From Myxococcales bacterium (GTDB taxonomy: Bacteria > Myxococcota > UBA727 > VGSZ01), in NCBI GenBank assembly GCA_023248635.1, contig JAHFED010000007.1, positions 62,001 through 126,000 of the forward strand: DNA of 64,000 nucleotides, in the 5' to 3' direction. The notes under the pieces are model-generated. The model saw only the letters and a program-made list of their open reading frames with translations, did no database searches and had not been told where the DNA came from. A program made the position numbers and the translations under genes. The first letter of the stretch is position 1. Every line of letters starts with the position of its first letter. Below are positions 33,614-44,511 of this stretch, in pieces.

Positions 33614-34480
33614 ATGATTGCTGGTCTTCCGAGTCTCACCGCCGAGTTCGTCTGCTTGTTTCGTGCGCGCGAGGCCCGTGTCGATCCAGCAATGCGCATC
33701 CTCGACGACGACCGCGCCGTCGATTTGCTCTCCCCTGCCATGGCCGCCCTGGCGCGGGCCCCGCAAGGCGTAGTCGATCGCCTGTTCAATTGGATGATCC
33801 CCGGCCTGGCAACGACCCTGGTGTGCCGCCATCGTTTCCTGGACGATCACCTGCTGCAAGAGTTGGCCAAGCGTGGCTCCGACGAGGTCGAGCAGGTCAT
33901 CGTCTTGGGGGCCGGCCTCGACGCCCGCGCCCTGCGCTTCACCGCTGAGCTGCGCGGGCGCACGGTGTTCGAAGTCGATTTCCCCTCGACCCTGGGCCGC
34001 AAGCGCAAACAGTTGGAGAAGCTCGGACCGGTGCCCCACCTCGAGCAGGTGGGCTGCGACTTTGCCGTCGAATCCTTCGCCGACGCCCTGCTGCGCTCTC
34101 CCCGCTTTCAAAAAGGGGCCAAGACCGTGGTGCTGTGGGAGGGCGTGACCATGTACCTCGAGCGGGCCGCGGTGCGTCGCACTCTCGAAGACCTGCGCTC
34201 CGTCGTAGGCGCGGGTTCGTCGGTGGGCATCGATTTCTGGTTTCTCATCGACGGTCGCAGCGTGAGCAGCACCGTGCGGCGCATGCTGCCCCAGCTCTTG
34301 GGCATCGTCGGCGAACCGGTCTTGCTCTCCCTGCACCCCGAAGACGCTCCGGGCTTCTTGCGCTCGACGGGCTGGGACGTCGTCGACGCGGCCGATCCCC
34401 GCTCCCTCTCGACGCGCTACGTCAAAGACGGACGGCGGCCCGCGCCCAGCTTTCACTTCGTTTGGGCCGAGTCGCGCTGA
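33614..34480 (+). CDS. SAM-dependent methyltransferase (PPM2/TIGR00027-like)
   Basis: The 288-residue protein shows the class I methyltransferase motif I VIVLGAGLDARALRF near residue 97, motif II FEVDFPSTLGRKR near 125 and the VVLWEGVTMYL segment near 175. This combination identifies the leucine-carboxyl-methyltransferase-like family (PPM2, TIGR00027). An N-terminal helical block (SLTAEFVCLFRAREARVDPAM) is typical. Its substrate is unknown; many bacterial members methylate small molecules or natural products. The start ATG is well separated from the divergent transporter. A gap of 80 bp with no feature precedes the biotinyl-protein gene. Confidence 0.83.
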   Translation: MIAGLPSLTAEFVCLFRAREARVDPAMRILDDDRAVDLLSPAMAALARAPQGVVDRLFNWMIPGLATTLVCRHRFLDDHLLQELAKRGSDEVEQVIVLGAGLDARALRFTAELRGRTVFEVDFPSTLGRKRKQLEKLGPVPHLEQVGCDFAVESFADALLRSPRFQKGAKTVVLWEGVTMYLERAAVRRTLEDLRSVVGAGSSVGIDFWFLIDGRSVSSTVRRMLPQLLGIVGEPVLLSLHPEDAPGFLRSTGWDVVDAADPRSLSTRYVKDGRRPAPSFHFVWAESR

Positions 34481-34560
34481 GCAAGAGAAGAACGGCTTGA
34501 CCGGACGACGACGACGGGCGAGCACCCCCCACGGCCGCCCGGCCTGAGGGCACAGAACGC

Positions 34561-35109
34561 ATGGCGCATCCAAAGATGAAGTTCGTGGCGACGATGGACG
34601 GGAAGCAACACACCGTCGAAGTCCAAAAAGACGAGGACAACCCCGATCTCTTCCACATGACTCTCGATGGCAGGCCGCACGACGTCGACGCACGCCGCAT
34701 GCCCTCACAGATCGTGTCGATTCTGATGGACCACAAGTCCTACGACGTCGACCTCGAGCGCCTGGCCAAAAAGAGCGACACCCTCGACGGGCGAATCCAC
34801 GTGCGCGTGCGCGGTCGGGTGCTGCGTTTCGAGATGCTCGACGAGCGCCGGCTCAAGATGAAAGAGGCCCAGGGCTTCCGCTTCGACGTCGGCGGCGTCG
34901 TCAGCATCGATTCGCCCATGCCCGGCAAGGTCATCAAGATCTTGAAGAAGGAAGGCGATGAAGTGAAAGAAGGCGACGGCATCATCGTCGTCGAAGCCAT
35001 GAAGATGGAAAACGAGCTCAAGACCCCCAAGCCCGGCAAGGTCAAAGAGATCAAAGTCAAAGAAGGCGACGCCGTCGAAGCGGGCCACCGCCTGGCGCTG
35101 ATCGAGTAG
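34561..35109 (+). CDS. Biotin carboxyl carrier-like protein (biotinyl domain)
   Basis: The 182-residue protein ends in a lipoyl/biotinyl domain (about 112-182) with SPMPGKVIKILKKEGDEV, the biotinylation site EAMKMEN and a closing GDAVEAGHRLALIE. The N-terminal part (1-105) is beta-rich and unlike AccB leaders; it resembles the BT-linker of propionyl- or pyruvate-type carboxylase alpha chains. It would accept CO2 on biotin for a carboxylase. No carboxylase subunits or biotin ligase lie nearby, so its partners are elsewhere. It is followed 2 bp later by the truncated haemoglobin gene. Confidence 0.85.
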   Translation: MAHPKMKFVATMDGKQHTVEVQKDEDNPDLFHMTLDGRPHDVDARRMPSQIVSILMDHKSYDVDLERLAKKSDTLDGRIHVRVRGRVLRFEMLDERRLKMKEAQGFRFDVGGVVSIDSPMPGKVIKILKKEGDEVKEGDGIIVVEAMKMENELKTPKPGKVKEIKVKEGDAVEAGHRLALIE

Positions 35110-35111
35110 CG

Positions 35112-35531
35112 ATGACCCCCTATGAAGAAATGGGTGGCGAGGTCGGCGTGCGCTCCCTCGTCGACCGCTTCTACGATCGGATGGAGGTGCTGCCCGAGGC
35201 CAAGGTCATCCGCGCGATGCACCCCGCTTCCCTGAACGAGAGCCGCGACCGCCTCTTCTGGTTTCTCTCGGGTTGGCTCGGCGGTCCGCCTCTCTTCGTG
35301 CAGAAGCGTGGACATCCCCGACTGCGCGCCCGCCACCTGCCCTTCGCCGTCGACGCCGCCGCCCGCGATGCCTGGATGCTCTGCATGCGCGAGGCCCTGG
35401 TCGAGACGTCGTTGTCGCCAGAGACGCGCGACAAGCTCACCACGGCCCTGTTCCAGCTGGCCGACCATATGCAAAATCAGAACACGAACCCGCGCCTTCC
35501 ATTGGTGGGTGGCAGCGGCGAACCGACCTGA
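35112..35531 (+). CDS. Group II truncated haemoglobin
   Basis: The 139-residue protein begins TPYEEMGGEVGVRSLVDRFYDRM, and LFWFLSGWLGGPPLF provides the E-helix/WxGG segment. The proximal histidine lies in RARHLPFAVDAAARDAWMLCM, the group II (trHbO) pattern with Trp on helix G. Family members bind O2 or NO and act in detoxification or redox protection. It sits 2 bp after the biotinyl-protein stop, so the two are probably co-translated. The C-terminal 15 residues are polar and probably disordered. Confidence 0.88.
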   Translation: MTPYEEMGGEVGVRSLVDRFYDRMEVLPEAKVIRAMHPASLNESRDRLFWFLSGWLGGPPLFVQKRGHPRLRARHLPFAVDAAARDAWMLCMREALVETSLSPETRDKLTTALFQLADHMQNQNTNPRLPLVGGSGEPT

Positions 35532-35554
35532 ACGACCTCGAATAGCCCTGGATC

Positions 35555-36076
35555 TCAGGAGATCATGGCTTTCAGCTTCAACACCGTGTTCCAGTTGCGG
35601 GCGGTGCCGACGCCGAGCTTGGTCAGGTTCAACTTTGACTCGGCCATGCCCTCGCCGAAGAAGATGAAGGCGGCGCGGTCGACGACGTGGACGAGCTCAG
35701 GTCCCTGCCAGGCTTTCAAGAACGCGCGAGCTTCCGCCGACGGCGTCTCCTTGAGGGCCATCATGAGCAGCCGAGAGGGATGGCTCTGGGCTTCTTTGTG
35801 GAAGGGATTCGCCGCGATGATCGCCTCCCATTCTTCAGGATCGCGCACGATGACGTCGGTGCTGAGGCCGAAGCGGGTCTTGAGGTCGCCTTCGAGTCTA
35901 CCCTCCAGCTTGGCCGCTGTGGTCTTGGCTGCTTCGACGACGACGTTGCCGCTGGCCAGCAGGGTGCGCACCTGTTGGTAGCCGAGGCCGGTCAGGGTGG
36001 CTTTGAGCTCGGCCATGGGCAGCTTGCGGTGGCCGCCGACGTTCACCCCGCGCAACAAGGCAATGTAATGGGTCAT
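35555..36076 (-). CDS. DUF1697 protein
   Basis: The 173-residue protein begins THYIALLRGVNVGGHRKLPM and continues LKATLTGLGYQQVRTLLASGNVVV, the diagnostic start of DUF1697. It ends ESKLNLTKLGVGTARNWNTV, a conserved motif of the family. Function is unknown; it is a small cytoplasmic alpha/beta protein common in soil bacteria. It overlaps the purD stop by 4 bp (ATGA) and is last of the lipoprotein-purD-DUF1697 run. It converges on the haemoglobin gene. Confidence 0.85.
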   Translation of the reverse strand: MTHYIALLRGVNVGGHRKLPMAELKATLTGLGYQQVRTLLASGNVVVEAAKTTAAKLEGRLEGDLKTRFGLSTDVIVRDPEEWEAIIAANPFHKEAQSHPSRLLMMALKETPSAEARAFLKAWQGPELVHVVDRAAFIFFGEGMAESKLNLTKLGVGTARNWNTVLKLKAMIS

Positions 36077-37377
36077 GCGATCCTGCGGCGAACACTGTTC
36101 CCAATATCTCGGCGCACTTGCAGGCCTTCAAAGTGCAAGCGATCGACGGCGCGGTAGGCAAAGTCGAGGGCGGCGTCGAAGGTCTGGGCCCGGGCGCTCA
36201 CCGCAAACACGCGGCCGCCGTCGACGACCAAGCCGAAGGATCCCGCGCTGACGCCGGCGCAACAGACCTGCACCTCCGGTTGGCGCTGGGCGCGGTAGAG
36301 GCCGGTGATGGGCGCGCCTCTTTCGGGAGCCTCGGGATAGCCGGGAGCAGCGACGACGACGACGGCGACTTTCAGCTTGGGCTCGAAGCGCAGGCCAGCC
36401 GGCAACGGTTCTCCGCGGGCCACGGCCAGCAGCACCGGTACGAGGTCGACGTCGAAGGCCGAGAGCAAGACCTCAGCCTCGGGATCGCCGAAGCGCACGT
36501 TGAACTCGAGCAAGGAGGGCTGCGTGCCATCGAACATCAGACCGGCGAAGAGCACGCCGCGAAAAGGAAGGCCGCGGGCCTTCATCTCGACCAGCGTGGG
36601 CACAAAGAAGCGCTGGCGGACGTCCTCGAGAAAGGCGGCGCTGACGCCCTCTTCGTCGCCGAGGGGACCCACCGCTCCCATGCCACCGGTGTTGGGACCC
36701 GTGTCGTCGTCGTAGAGCCTCTTGTGATCGCGGGCCGCCCCCAGCACCACCGCGTCGTCACCGTCGCAGAGGGCAAAGACCGAGAGCTCCGCGCCGCTCA
36801 GACGATCCTCGAGCACCACGGTGCGTGAAGCGTCGCCGAAGCGGCCGGCGAGAAATTCCTGCAAGTGCAGGCGGGCGTCGTCGACGTCGTCGCAGACCAC
36901 CACGCCTTTGCCGCCGGCCAGGCCGCAGGCTTTGACCACGACGCCCCGATCCCGGCGCGATGCCAAGAAGGCCTCGGCCTGGGCCACCTCGGTGACGACG
37001 ACGAAATCGGCTGTGGGGACGCCAGCGGCGCGGGCCACGTCCTTCATGAAGGCCTTGGACGACTCCAGCGCCGCCGCCGCCGCCGTGGGACCAAAGCAGG
37101 GAATGCCCGCCGCCAGGCAAGCGTCGACGACGCCGAGGTCGAGAAAATTCTCGGGGCCGACGACGACGAGATCGGGCTCTTCGTCGACGACGACCTTCAT
37201 CACCGCATCGCAGGTGGCAGCGCTGAGCCCGCGGCAACGAAAGAAGGAGGCAATGCCGGCGTTGCCGGGGACGACGACGACACAGCGATCGGCCCGGGGT
37301 CGCTGCCCGGCCCCACAAGCCAAGCGCCAAGCCAACGCGTGCTCGCGCCCACCGCCGCCGACGACGACGATCTTCAT
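36073..37377 (-). CDS. purD: Phosphoribosylamine-glycine ligase
   Basis: The 434-residue protein starts MKIVVVGGGGREHALAWRL and has the ATP-grasp order VVKACGLAGGKGVVVC near 140, DHKRLYDDDTGPNTGGMG near 218 and LEFNVRFGDPEAEVLL near 285. These are characteristic of GAR synthetase. It makes glycinamide ribonucleotide in purine synthesis. The ATG at 37377 is chosen; a GTG two codons upstream, overlapping the lipoprotein stop, is also possible. No other purine gene is adjacent. It overlaps the DUF1697 gene at its 3' end. Confidence 0.93.
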   Translation of the reverse strand: MKIVVVGGGGREHALAWRLACGAGQRPRADRCVVVVPGNAGIASFFRCRGLSAATCDAVMKVVVDEEPDLVVVGPENFLDLGVVDACLAAGIPCFGPTAAAAALESSKAFMKDVARAAGVPTADFVVVTEVAQAEAFLASRRDRGVVVKACGLAGGKGVVVCDDVDDARLHLQEFLAGRFGDASRTVVLEDRLSGAELSVFALCDGDDAVVLGAARDHKRLYDDDTGPNTGGMGAVGPLGDEEGVSAAFLEDVRQRFFVPTLVEMKARGLPFRGVLFAGLMFDGTQPSLLEFNVRFGDPEAEVLLSAFDVDLVPVLLAVARGEPLPAGLRFEPKLKVAVVVVAAPGYPEAPERGAPITGLYRAQRQPEVQVCCAGVSAGSFGLVVDGGRVFAVSARAQTFDAALDFAYRAVDRLHFEGLQVRRDIGNSVRRRIA

Positions 37378-37379
37378 GC

Positions 37380-38507
37380 TCACTCCACGGGCAAATCGAA
37401 GGAGCGCACCGCGGTGCCCCCGCGTCCGTCGCGCATCACCACCCAGCCGTGCACGACGCCGTCGTCGGGCAGGGGGTCGTCCTCCTCGCCGGTGGGGGCC
37501 GTGAATTCGACTTCGGGTGCGCGAATGTCGCCTTCGACGGGCGGGCAAGCGACGCCGCGGGGATCGAAGACGCGGTTGATCACCGATTCGTCGAGCGTGA
37601 TCTCGTTGTCGACTTCGCCCGCGGAGACGTACCAGTTGAACAGGGGCACCTCGCAGCGCTGCTGGCGTTCGAAGCGGGCCAAGAGATCGTCGACGCCGAG
37701 GGCGGCCAGGCTGTCGGGATCGGCGAAGTCGAGGCCGGAGAGATCGGCCTTGAGCGAACCGAAGTCCTCGAGGCTGCGCTCGTCGATGCGGGGCACGAAG
37801 AAGTAGGTTTCGCCCTTTTTGATCGTGTCGACCGTGGGACCGTCGACGGCGCCATCGTGGATGGTGACGGCGTTGAGGATGGGGTTGGTGTTGGGCTGCA
37901 ACACGCCAGCGGCATCGACGCGCACGTCGAGATCGCGCAAGCGCTCGTCGACGTCGCCGAGGGGAAAGGGCAGGTAGACCGGGATGCGTTTGAAGGAGTC
38001 GAAGCGCGCGCCTTTGGGACCAGGGGCGTCCATGGTCAGGCCGACGATGCGCCAGTAGCCGAGCAGAGCGCCCAGCATCTTGTCCTTGGGGGTTGCGTCG
38101 TCGGCGACGGGCGCGGTGCCGGGCTCGGGCAGCGCGCCAAAAATATCGCTGGGGACGACGTCGACGTAGGGGGTGCCGCCGCCCAGGTCGATGCGCTCGG
38201 CGGGCACGGTGCACTGGCTGAAATCGCCGAGGGCATCGCGGTCGTCGTCGGGGCAGCGCCACCAAGCAGCGTCAAAGCCTGCTCCTTCGACGAGGGTGCC
38301 GGTGGGCGAGGCGATGACGGGCGTGAGGCTGACGGCCTGCCCGGGGGTGGCCTCGGGGGGATCGGCGACGACGGCCACCACGCGGGCGGCCTTGATCAAC
38401 GACGCCGGCTCGAACTCGGGTGCACACGCGCTGCTGCCCAGACCCGTGCCGAGGCCCCAGGCGATCCCCCCCCAGACGACGAAGCGTTTGACGACGACGA
38501 ACGCCAT
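37380..38507 (-). CDS. Hypothetical lipoprotein
   Basis: The 375-residue protein has a signal peptide (VVVKRFVVWGGIAWGLGTGLG) and lipobox SSAC near residue 28, so it should be membrane-anchored outside the cytoplasm. The mature part contains a beta segment with ADPPEATPGQAVSLTPVIAS, resembling Ig-like repeats, a Cys at WWRCPDD, and a C-terminal WVVMRDGRGG. No enzyme motif is seen. It is translationally linked to purD (2 bp to the ATG). It is divergent from the GT2 gene by 46 bp. Confidence 0.7.
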   Translation of the reverse strand: MAFVVVKRFVVWGGIAWGLGTGLGSSACAPEFEPASLIKAARVVAVVADPPEATPGQAVSLTPVIASPTGTLVEGAGFDAAWWRCPDDDRDALGDFSQCTVPAERIDLGGGTPYVDVVPSDIFGALPEPGTAPVADDATPKDKMLGALLGYWRIVGLTMDAPGPKGARFDSFKRIPVYLPFPLGDVDERLRDLDVRVDAAGVLQPNTNPILNAVTIHDGAVDGPTVDTIKKGETYFFVPRIDERSLEDFGSLKADLSGLDFADPDSLAALGVDDLLARFERQQRCEVPLFNWYVSAGEVDNEITLDESVINRVFDPRGVACPPVEGDIRAPEVEFTAPTGEEDDPLPDDGVVHGWVVMRDGRGGTAVRSFDLPVE

Positions 38508-38553
38508 GGCGTTGGCCTTAGCATCCGTCGCCGACCAGCGATAGCCTCCGCTC

Positions 38554-39666
38554 GTGACCGCTTTGCAGACAGCCGTCGTCGTCGTCGCCTTGCTGGCTCC
38601 TGCCCTGCTGGCATTCGCGGCCCGCAGCGCGCAGCGGCAGCAGCGCGCCCTGCCCTCCCTGCGCCCCTGCGCTCTCGACGCGCCCCTGCTGGTGATCGTC
38701 CCCGCGCGCAACGAGGAAGCGCGGCTGGGCCTCACCCTACGCGCGCTCCTGGCCGACCCTTTCCCGCACCTGCGCGTGATCGTCGTCGACGACAGATCCA
38801 CCGACGGCACCGTCGACGTCGTCTCTCGCCTCGACGACGAGCGCCTGCAGCTGCTCTCGCTGGCCACGGAGCCCCCGCGCGGAACCTTTGGCAAGCCCCG
38901 CGCGGTGCACGCTGGGATCACGGCCCCTGGTCCTGCCACCGACCTCGTGGCCGTCATCGACGCCGACGTCGTGGTCGAGCCGGGGTTGCTGGGGGCCTTG
39001 GTGCGCGTCCGCCGCGAGATGGGTGCCGACGCTGTCAGCGGGGTGCCCCGCTTGGACAACCGCAGCTTCATCGAGGAGCTCTTGGTGCCGGCCTTCGTTG
39101 CTGCCGTGGGCGCCACCCACCCCCCGGCCGCGGTGAACGAGGGGCGCACCGCCTTTCTCAACGGGCAACTGATGCTGCTGCGGCGGGCCGCCCTCGACGA
39201 CGTCGGCGGCTTCGAGGCGGTTTCGCACACGGTGCTCGAGGACGTGGCTTTGGCCCGCCTCTTTCGGGCAAAGGGCAAGAAGCTGCTGCTCGTCGACGCT
39301 CGGGCCTTGGCCTGCACGCGCATGTACAGCTCGGCGCGCGAGATCCTCGAGGGTTTTGGCAAGAACGCGCGGGCTCTGCACGGCGACAAGCTGGTGCCCC
39401 TGGGACTGCTGCTGGCCAGTGTGGCTTGCTTGCCGTGGCTGGTGCTGGCGGCGGCGTGGTGCAGCGACGGCGTCGTCGACGACGTCGTCGCCGGCCTCGC
39501 TTGGTTTTCATGCGTGGGCTTGACCATGTTCAACCGCTGGCAGCTGCGGTCTTCGCCCTGGCTCGCGCTCTTGTCGCCGCTGGCGCATGCGATCGTCGCC
39601 GCGGTGTTCGTGCGGGCAGCGGTGGTCCGCCACGCCTCGTGGCGGGGGCGCACATTTTCAACCTGA
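38554..39666 (+). CDS. Family 2 glycosyltransferase (HpnB/CrtQ-like)
   Basis: The 370-residue protein has an N-terminal membrane segment (1-24), the GT2 nucleotide-binding start VIVPARNEEARLGLTL near 48, VVDDRSTDGT near 76 and the DXD-like VIDADVVVEPG near 132. VLEDVALARLF near 230 fits the GT2 acceptor/base motif, and RMYSSAREILEGFGKN leads to C-terminal hydrophobic helices at 288-360. Architecture is like the polyprenyl- or hopanoid-linked HpnB/CrtQ glycosyltransferases. The start is a GTG without a clear ribosome site. It runs divergently from the lipoprotein gene. Confidence 0.82.
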   Translation: MTALQTAVVVVALLAPALLAFAARSAQRQQRALPSLRPCALDAPLLVIVPARNEEARLGLTLRALLADPFPHLRVIVVDDRSTDGTVDVVSRLDDERLQLLSLATEPPRGTFGKPRAVHAGITAPGPATDLVAVIDADVVVEPGLLGALVRVRREMGADAVSGVPRLDNRSFIEELLVPAFVAAVGATHPPAAVNEGRTAFLNGQLMLLRRAALDDVGGFEAVSHTVLEDVALARLFRAKGKKLLLVDARALACTRMYSSAREILEGFGKNARALHGDKLVPLGLLLASVACLPWLVLAAAWCSDGVVDDVVAGLAWFSCVGLTMFNRWQLRSSPWLALLSPLAHAIVAAVFVRAAVVRHASWRGRTFST

Positions 39667-39716
39667 GGCCGTCGACCTAACAGGCTGCAGCCAGCGCCTC
39701 TCTCCGGAGTCTGTTC

Positions 39717-40679
39717 ATGTCCGTTCCCGCGACCTTCGACGACATCCTGGTGGCCATCCAGCCGCACCCCAAAAAGCGGGTCGCCGTCGCCGTCGCCCAA
39801 GACGATGCGGTGCTGCAGGCGGTGGCCCGCGCCGAAAAAGAGAACGTCGCCCACTGCGTGCTGGTCGGTGACCAAGACAAGATCCGCGCCGCTGCCGACG
39901 CCGCTTCTGCCGACATCTCCGCCGCTGACATCGTGCACGAGGGCGATACCCACAAGGCAGCACTCAAGGCCGTGACGCTGGTGTCGTCGGGGGACTGCCA
40001 CATCGCCATGAAAGGCAAGCTGCACACCGACGACTTCTTGCGGGCCATCTTGAACAAGGAGACCGGGCTGCGCACCGGGCGCTTGCTGAGCCACGTGTTC
40101 ATTCTCGAAGTGCCGCCCCCGTCGTCGGCGTCGTCGCCACGGCGGCTGATCTTCGTCACCGACGGCGCCATGAACATCGCGCCCAACTTCGAAGAGAAAG
40201 CGCAGATCTGCGTCAACGCCATCGGCCTGGCCCGCCTCTTTGGCATCGAGGCGCCCAAGGTCGCAGCCCTCGCCGGCGTCGAATTGGTGAATCCCAAGAT
40301 GCAGGCCACCCAAGACGCCGCCGTCTTGGCCTTGATGAGCTACCGCGGCCAGTTCGAGGTCGGCATGGTCGAAGGACCGCTGGCCATGGACCTCGCCGTC
40401 AGCGAAGAGGCCGCCCACATCAAAGGCGTGAAGAACCCCGTCGCCGGCAAAGCCGAGATCTTGCTGGTGCCCTCCCTCGAGGCCGGCAACATCTTGGTGA
40501 AGGGCTATTCGCATCTCGCGGGCGGGCGCACTGCCGGCCTCGTGCTCGGGGCCAAAGCCCCCATCGTGCTGACCAGCCGCAGCGACACCGCCGAGTCGAA
40601 GTTCTTCTCCATCGCCTGCGCCGTCTACGCTGCCGACATGGCTGCGGTGAAGGTCAAGATCGGCAAGGTGCGCGGTTAG
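39717..40679 (+). CDS. Phosphate acetyl/butyryltransferase (Ptb/Pta family)
   Basis: The 320-residue protein matches phosphate butyryltransferase-type phosphotransacylases: FVTDGAMNIAPNFEEKAQI near 142, AALAGVELVNPKM, VEGPLAMDLAVSEEAA near 223, ILLVPSLEAGNILVKG and LGAKAPIVLTSRSD at the end. It interconverts acyl-CoA and acyl phosphate. Whether it prefers acetyl or butyryl cannot be told; it could pair with the acetate kinase at 11517-12719. A hairpin and mosaic repeat follow its stop. The ATG is preceded by GGAG at 8-nt spacing. Confidence 0.88.
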   Translation: MSVPATFDDILVAIQPHPKKRVAVAVAQDDAVLQAVARAEKENVAHCVLVGDQDKIRAAADAASADISAADIVHEGDTHKAALKAVTLVSSGDCHIAMKGKLHTDDFLRAILNKETGLRTGRLLSHVFILEVPPPSSASSPRRLIFVTDGAMNIAPNFEEKAQICVNAIGLARLFGIEAPKVAALAGVELVNPKMQATQDAAVLALMSYRGQFEVGMVEGPLAMDLAVSEEAAHIKGVKNPVAGKAEILLVPSLEAGNILVKGYSHLAGGRTAGLVLGAKAPIVLTSRSDTAESKFFSIACAVYAADMAAVKVKIGKVRG

Positions 40680-40790
40680 CAGGCTGCGGAAAAACGACGT
40701 TTTCCCGCAGACGCGTGCTCGGGTGGGGCCCCCCGTCGACTTGTTCGACGAGGGAGGGGCTGGAAACGGCCCCTCGGCAAGACGACAGGA
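40677..40790. repeat. Mosaic hairpin element C, copy 1
   Basis: It opens with TAGCAGGCTGC, a GAAAAACG/GTTTT hairpin and GCAGACGCGT. It continues with GTCGAC/TTCGACGAGGGAGGGG and a GAGGGGC/GCCCCTC hairpin. The same order of blocks occurs at 59566-59714. The first three bases are the stop codon of the phosphotransacylase gene. Confidence 0.7.
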
Positions 40791-41020
40791 AGAGAAAAGC
40801 GAGCATCGCGAGTTTTCCTCACCCCGTCAGCAGTTGCGTGAACGCCGAGGCTTTTGGCCCGATGGTTGGCGCCGAGCCAACGGCGCAAACCATCGGGACT
40901 TCTCCCGCGGGGGCTGCGCCCTGCAGCGAAGAAAAGCGAGTGCGCGCAGCGCCGGGCTTGCGCAACGAAGTCTCGGATGGTGCATCTTCCCGTCGTCACC
41001 ACGATTCGGAGGTTGGGACC
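40680..41020. other. Intergenic region upstream of clpA
   Basis: This 341-bp gap carries, in order, the hairpin after the phosphotransacylase gene, the mosaic repeat C, and a hairpin with perfect 10-bp arms at 40858-40867 and 40888-40897 (CCCGATGGTT). An AGG-rich ribosome site precedes the clpA ATG. The reading frame upstream of clpA is open but not gene-like. The promoter of clpA must lie here; no element is clear enough to name. Confidence 0.5.
40684..40710 (+). terminator. Candidate terminator hairpin after the phosphotransacylase gene
   Basis: Arms CTGCGG (40684-40689) and CCGCAG (40705-40710) pair, with an inner AAAAC/GTTTT stem after one A-C mismatch and a GAC loop. It begins 5 bp after the stop codon. 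A poly-U run is absent outside the stem, so efficiency is uncertain. Confidence 0.45.
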
Positions 41021-43369
<2,349 letters not shown>

Positions 43370-43382
43370 TCAGATCTCGATC

Positions 43383-43436
43383 ATCCCGCGTCCGCTTGAT
43401 GTTCGACCGCGTTCAGCGAGATCGGGGATCAGATCA
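43383..43436. repeat. Repeat B/C fragment between clpA and the acyltransferase
   Basis: A segment starting CATCCCGCGTCCGCTTGATG matches about 30 bp at 23534, and GTTCAGCGAGATCGGGGATC (from 43410) is the right arm of repeat B. The minus-strand acyltransferase stop at 43434 lies at its end. It occupies most of the 64-bp convergent gap. Confidence 0.75.
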
Positions 43437-44312
43437 GGCGGCTGCGGCCAGGGGCGTCGACTGCTCTTGGGGCAGGGGTCGCTGATCGGCAGGCAACGCC
43501 CGCACGTAGACGTCGTGGACCTCGGCGATGTGGGCGTCGAGGTTTTCCCTGGTCCAGTGCGCGGTTTCGATGGGCGGCAGGAACTCGATCTCGACGGTGG
43601 TGCGGTAGAGCCGGAAGGTGTGGTTTGCCCAGGCGCGATGACTGCCCCGCAAGACAACGGGAACGATGGGAAACTTGGTTTCCAATGCCATGTGGAAGGC
43701 GCCCCTCTTGAAGGGCAAGAGCCGGCCATCGCGGCTGCGGGTGCCCTCGGGCCAAATGTAGATCGAGAGCCGGTGCTTGCCCACGAACTCGACGAGCTTC
43801 TTCAGGGCGGCGACAGCGCGGGCGTTGTTGCCGCGGTCGATGGTCAGGTGCCCGGCCAACCAGAAGAACTGACCGAAAAAGGGATAGAAGACGACCTCTT
43901 TTTTGGCCACGCCGCAGGTGCCCCACTGCGACATCCAGATGCCCAAAAAGATATCGAGCATCGACGTGTGGTTACACACATAGACGGTCTGTCTCTTGTA
44001 GTCGGCATATTGCTCGCCCTTGATGACGTAGCGGCTGCCGCTGAGCCAGGCGGCACCGCGGCCCGCCCACGAGCCGTAGATGTTGCCGACCTTGATGCGC
44101 GTCGCCCTCGAGGGCAGGCACAGGAACAAGACCAACACGAAAAAGACGGAGCACAGCCCCACCCACACCGTGCCGAGGAAGAGCCGCGTCCAATTCTCCA
44201 CGAAGCCCATGGGTCCGTCGACGACGTGGGCGGGGCCGATGACGCGGACGCGCGGCGCGCTGCCAGAGGCTTCGCGTGCTTGGGTGTCGAGGACGGGTGC
44301 AGCTTCGGCCAC
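43434..44312 (-). CDS. 1-acyl-sn-glycerol-3-phosphate acyltransferase-like (PlsC)
   Basis: The 292-residue protein has a membrane segment at about residues 44-66, the catalytic NHTSMLD (H-x4-D) near 115 and the acceptor motif PEGTRS near 188. These are motifs I and III of PlsC-type enzymes. It would acylate lysophosphatidate at the inner membrane in phospholipid synthesis. The GTG at 44312 was chosen because GGAGA lies 5 nt upstream; an ATG at 44387 would add 25 residues of unlikely composition. Its stop lies at repeat B. Confidence 0.87.
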   Translation of the reverse strand: MAEAAPVLDTQAREASGSAPRVRVIGPAHVVDGPMGFVENWTRLFLGTVWVGLCSVFFVLVLFLCLPSRATRIKVGNIYGSWAGRGAAWLSGSRYVIKGEQYADYKRQTVYVCNHTSMLDIFLGIWMSQWGTCGVAKKEVVFYPFFGQFFWLAGHLTIDRGNNARAVAALKKLVEFVGKHRLSIYIWPEGTRSRDGRLLPFKRGAFHMALETKFPIVPVVLRGSHRAWANHTFRLYRTTVEIEFLPPIETAHWTRENLDAHIAEVHDVYVRALPADQRPLPQEQSTPLAAAA

Positions 44313-44452
44313 GGCTTCTCCGGGATGGGCGGCTCGTCGATGGTTCCATCGCAAGCCCGGGGGCGAACACTCAGCGCTTCCCATCATGGGCTCGTCACAG
44401 AACCGGACACCTTGCCTGACGCGCAGCGTCGCCGCGCCGGCAGGAACGAATC

Positions 44453-44511
44453 ATCCCCGACGGAGCTGAACGAGACCGCTCCGCCGTCGAAGTTCAGCGA
44501 GATCGGGGATC
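44453..44511 (-). repeat. 3'-end hairpin repeat B, copy 2
   Basis: On the minus strand ATCCCCGA and GCTGAAC pair perfectly with GTTCAGC and TCGGGGAT across a 4x4 internal loop, enclosing about 20 bases. The first bases overlap the stop codon of the SRPBCC gene (TGA at 44510-44512). The best conserved copy of the family in this window. Confidence 0.8.

Noticed and set aside
33569-34708. Minus-strand extension of the DASS transporter
   Set aside because: It is antisense to the methyltransferase gene and adds no membrane segment or family motif.
38508-40514. Minus-strand frame extending the lipoprotein gene across the GT2 and phosphotransacylase genes
   Set aside because: Both plus-strand genes have clear family motifs, and the lipoprotein signal peptide starts at 38507.
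40715-41020. Long N-terminal extension of ClpA
   Set aside because: The Clp N-domain begins at the ATG at 41021 behind a GGAGG site; the extension covers hairpins and a repeat.
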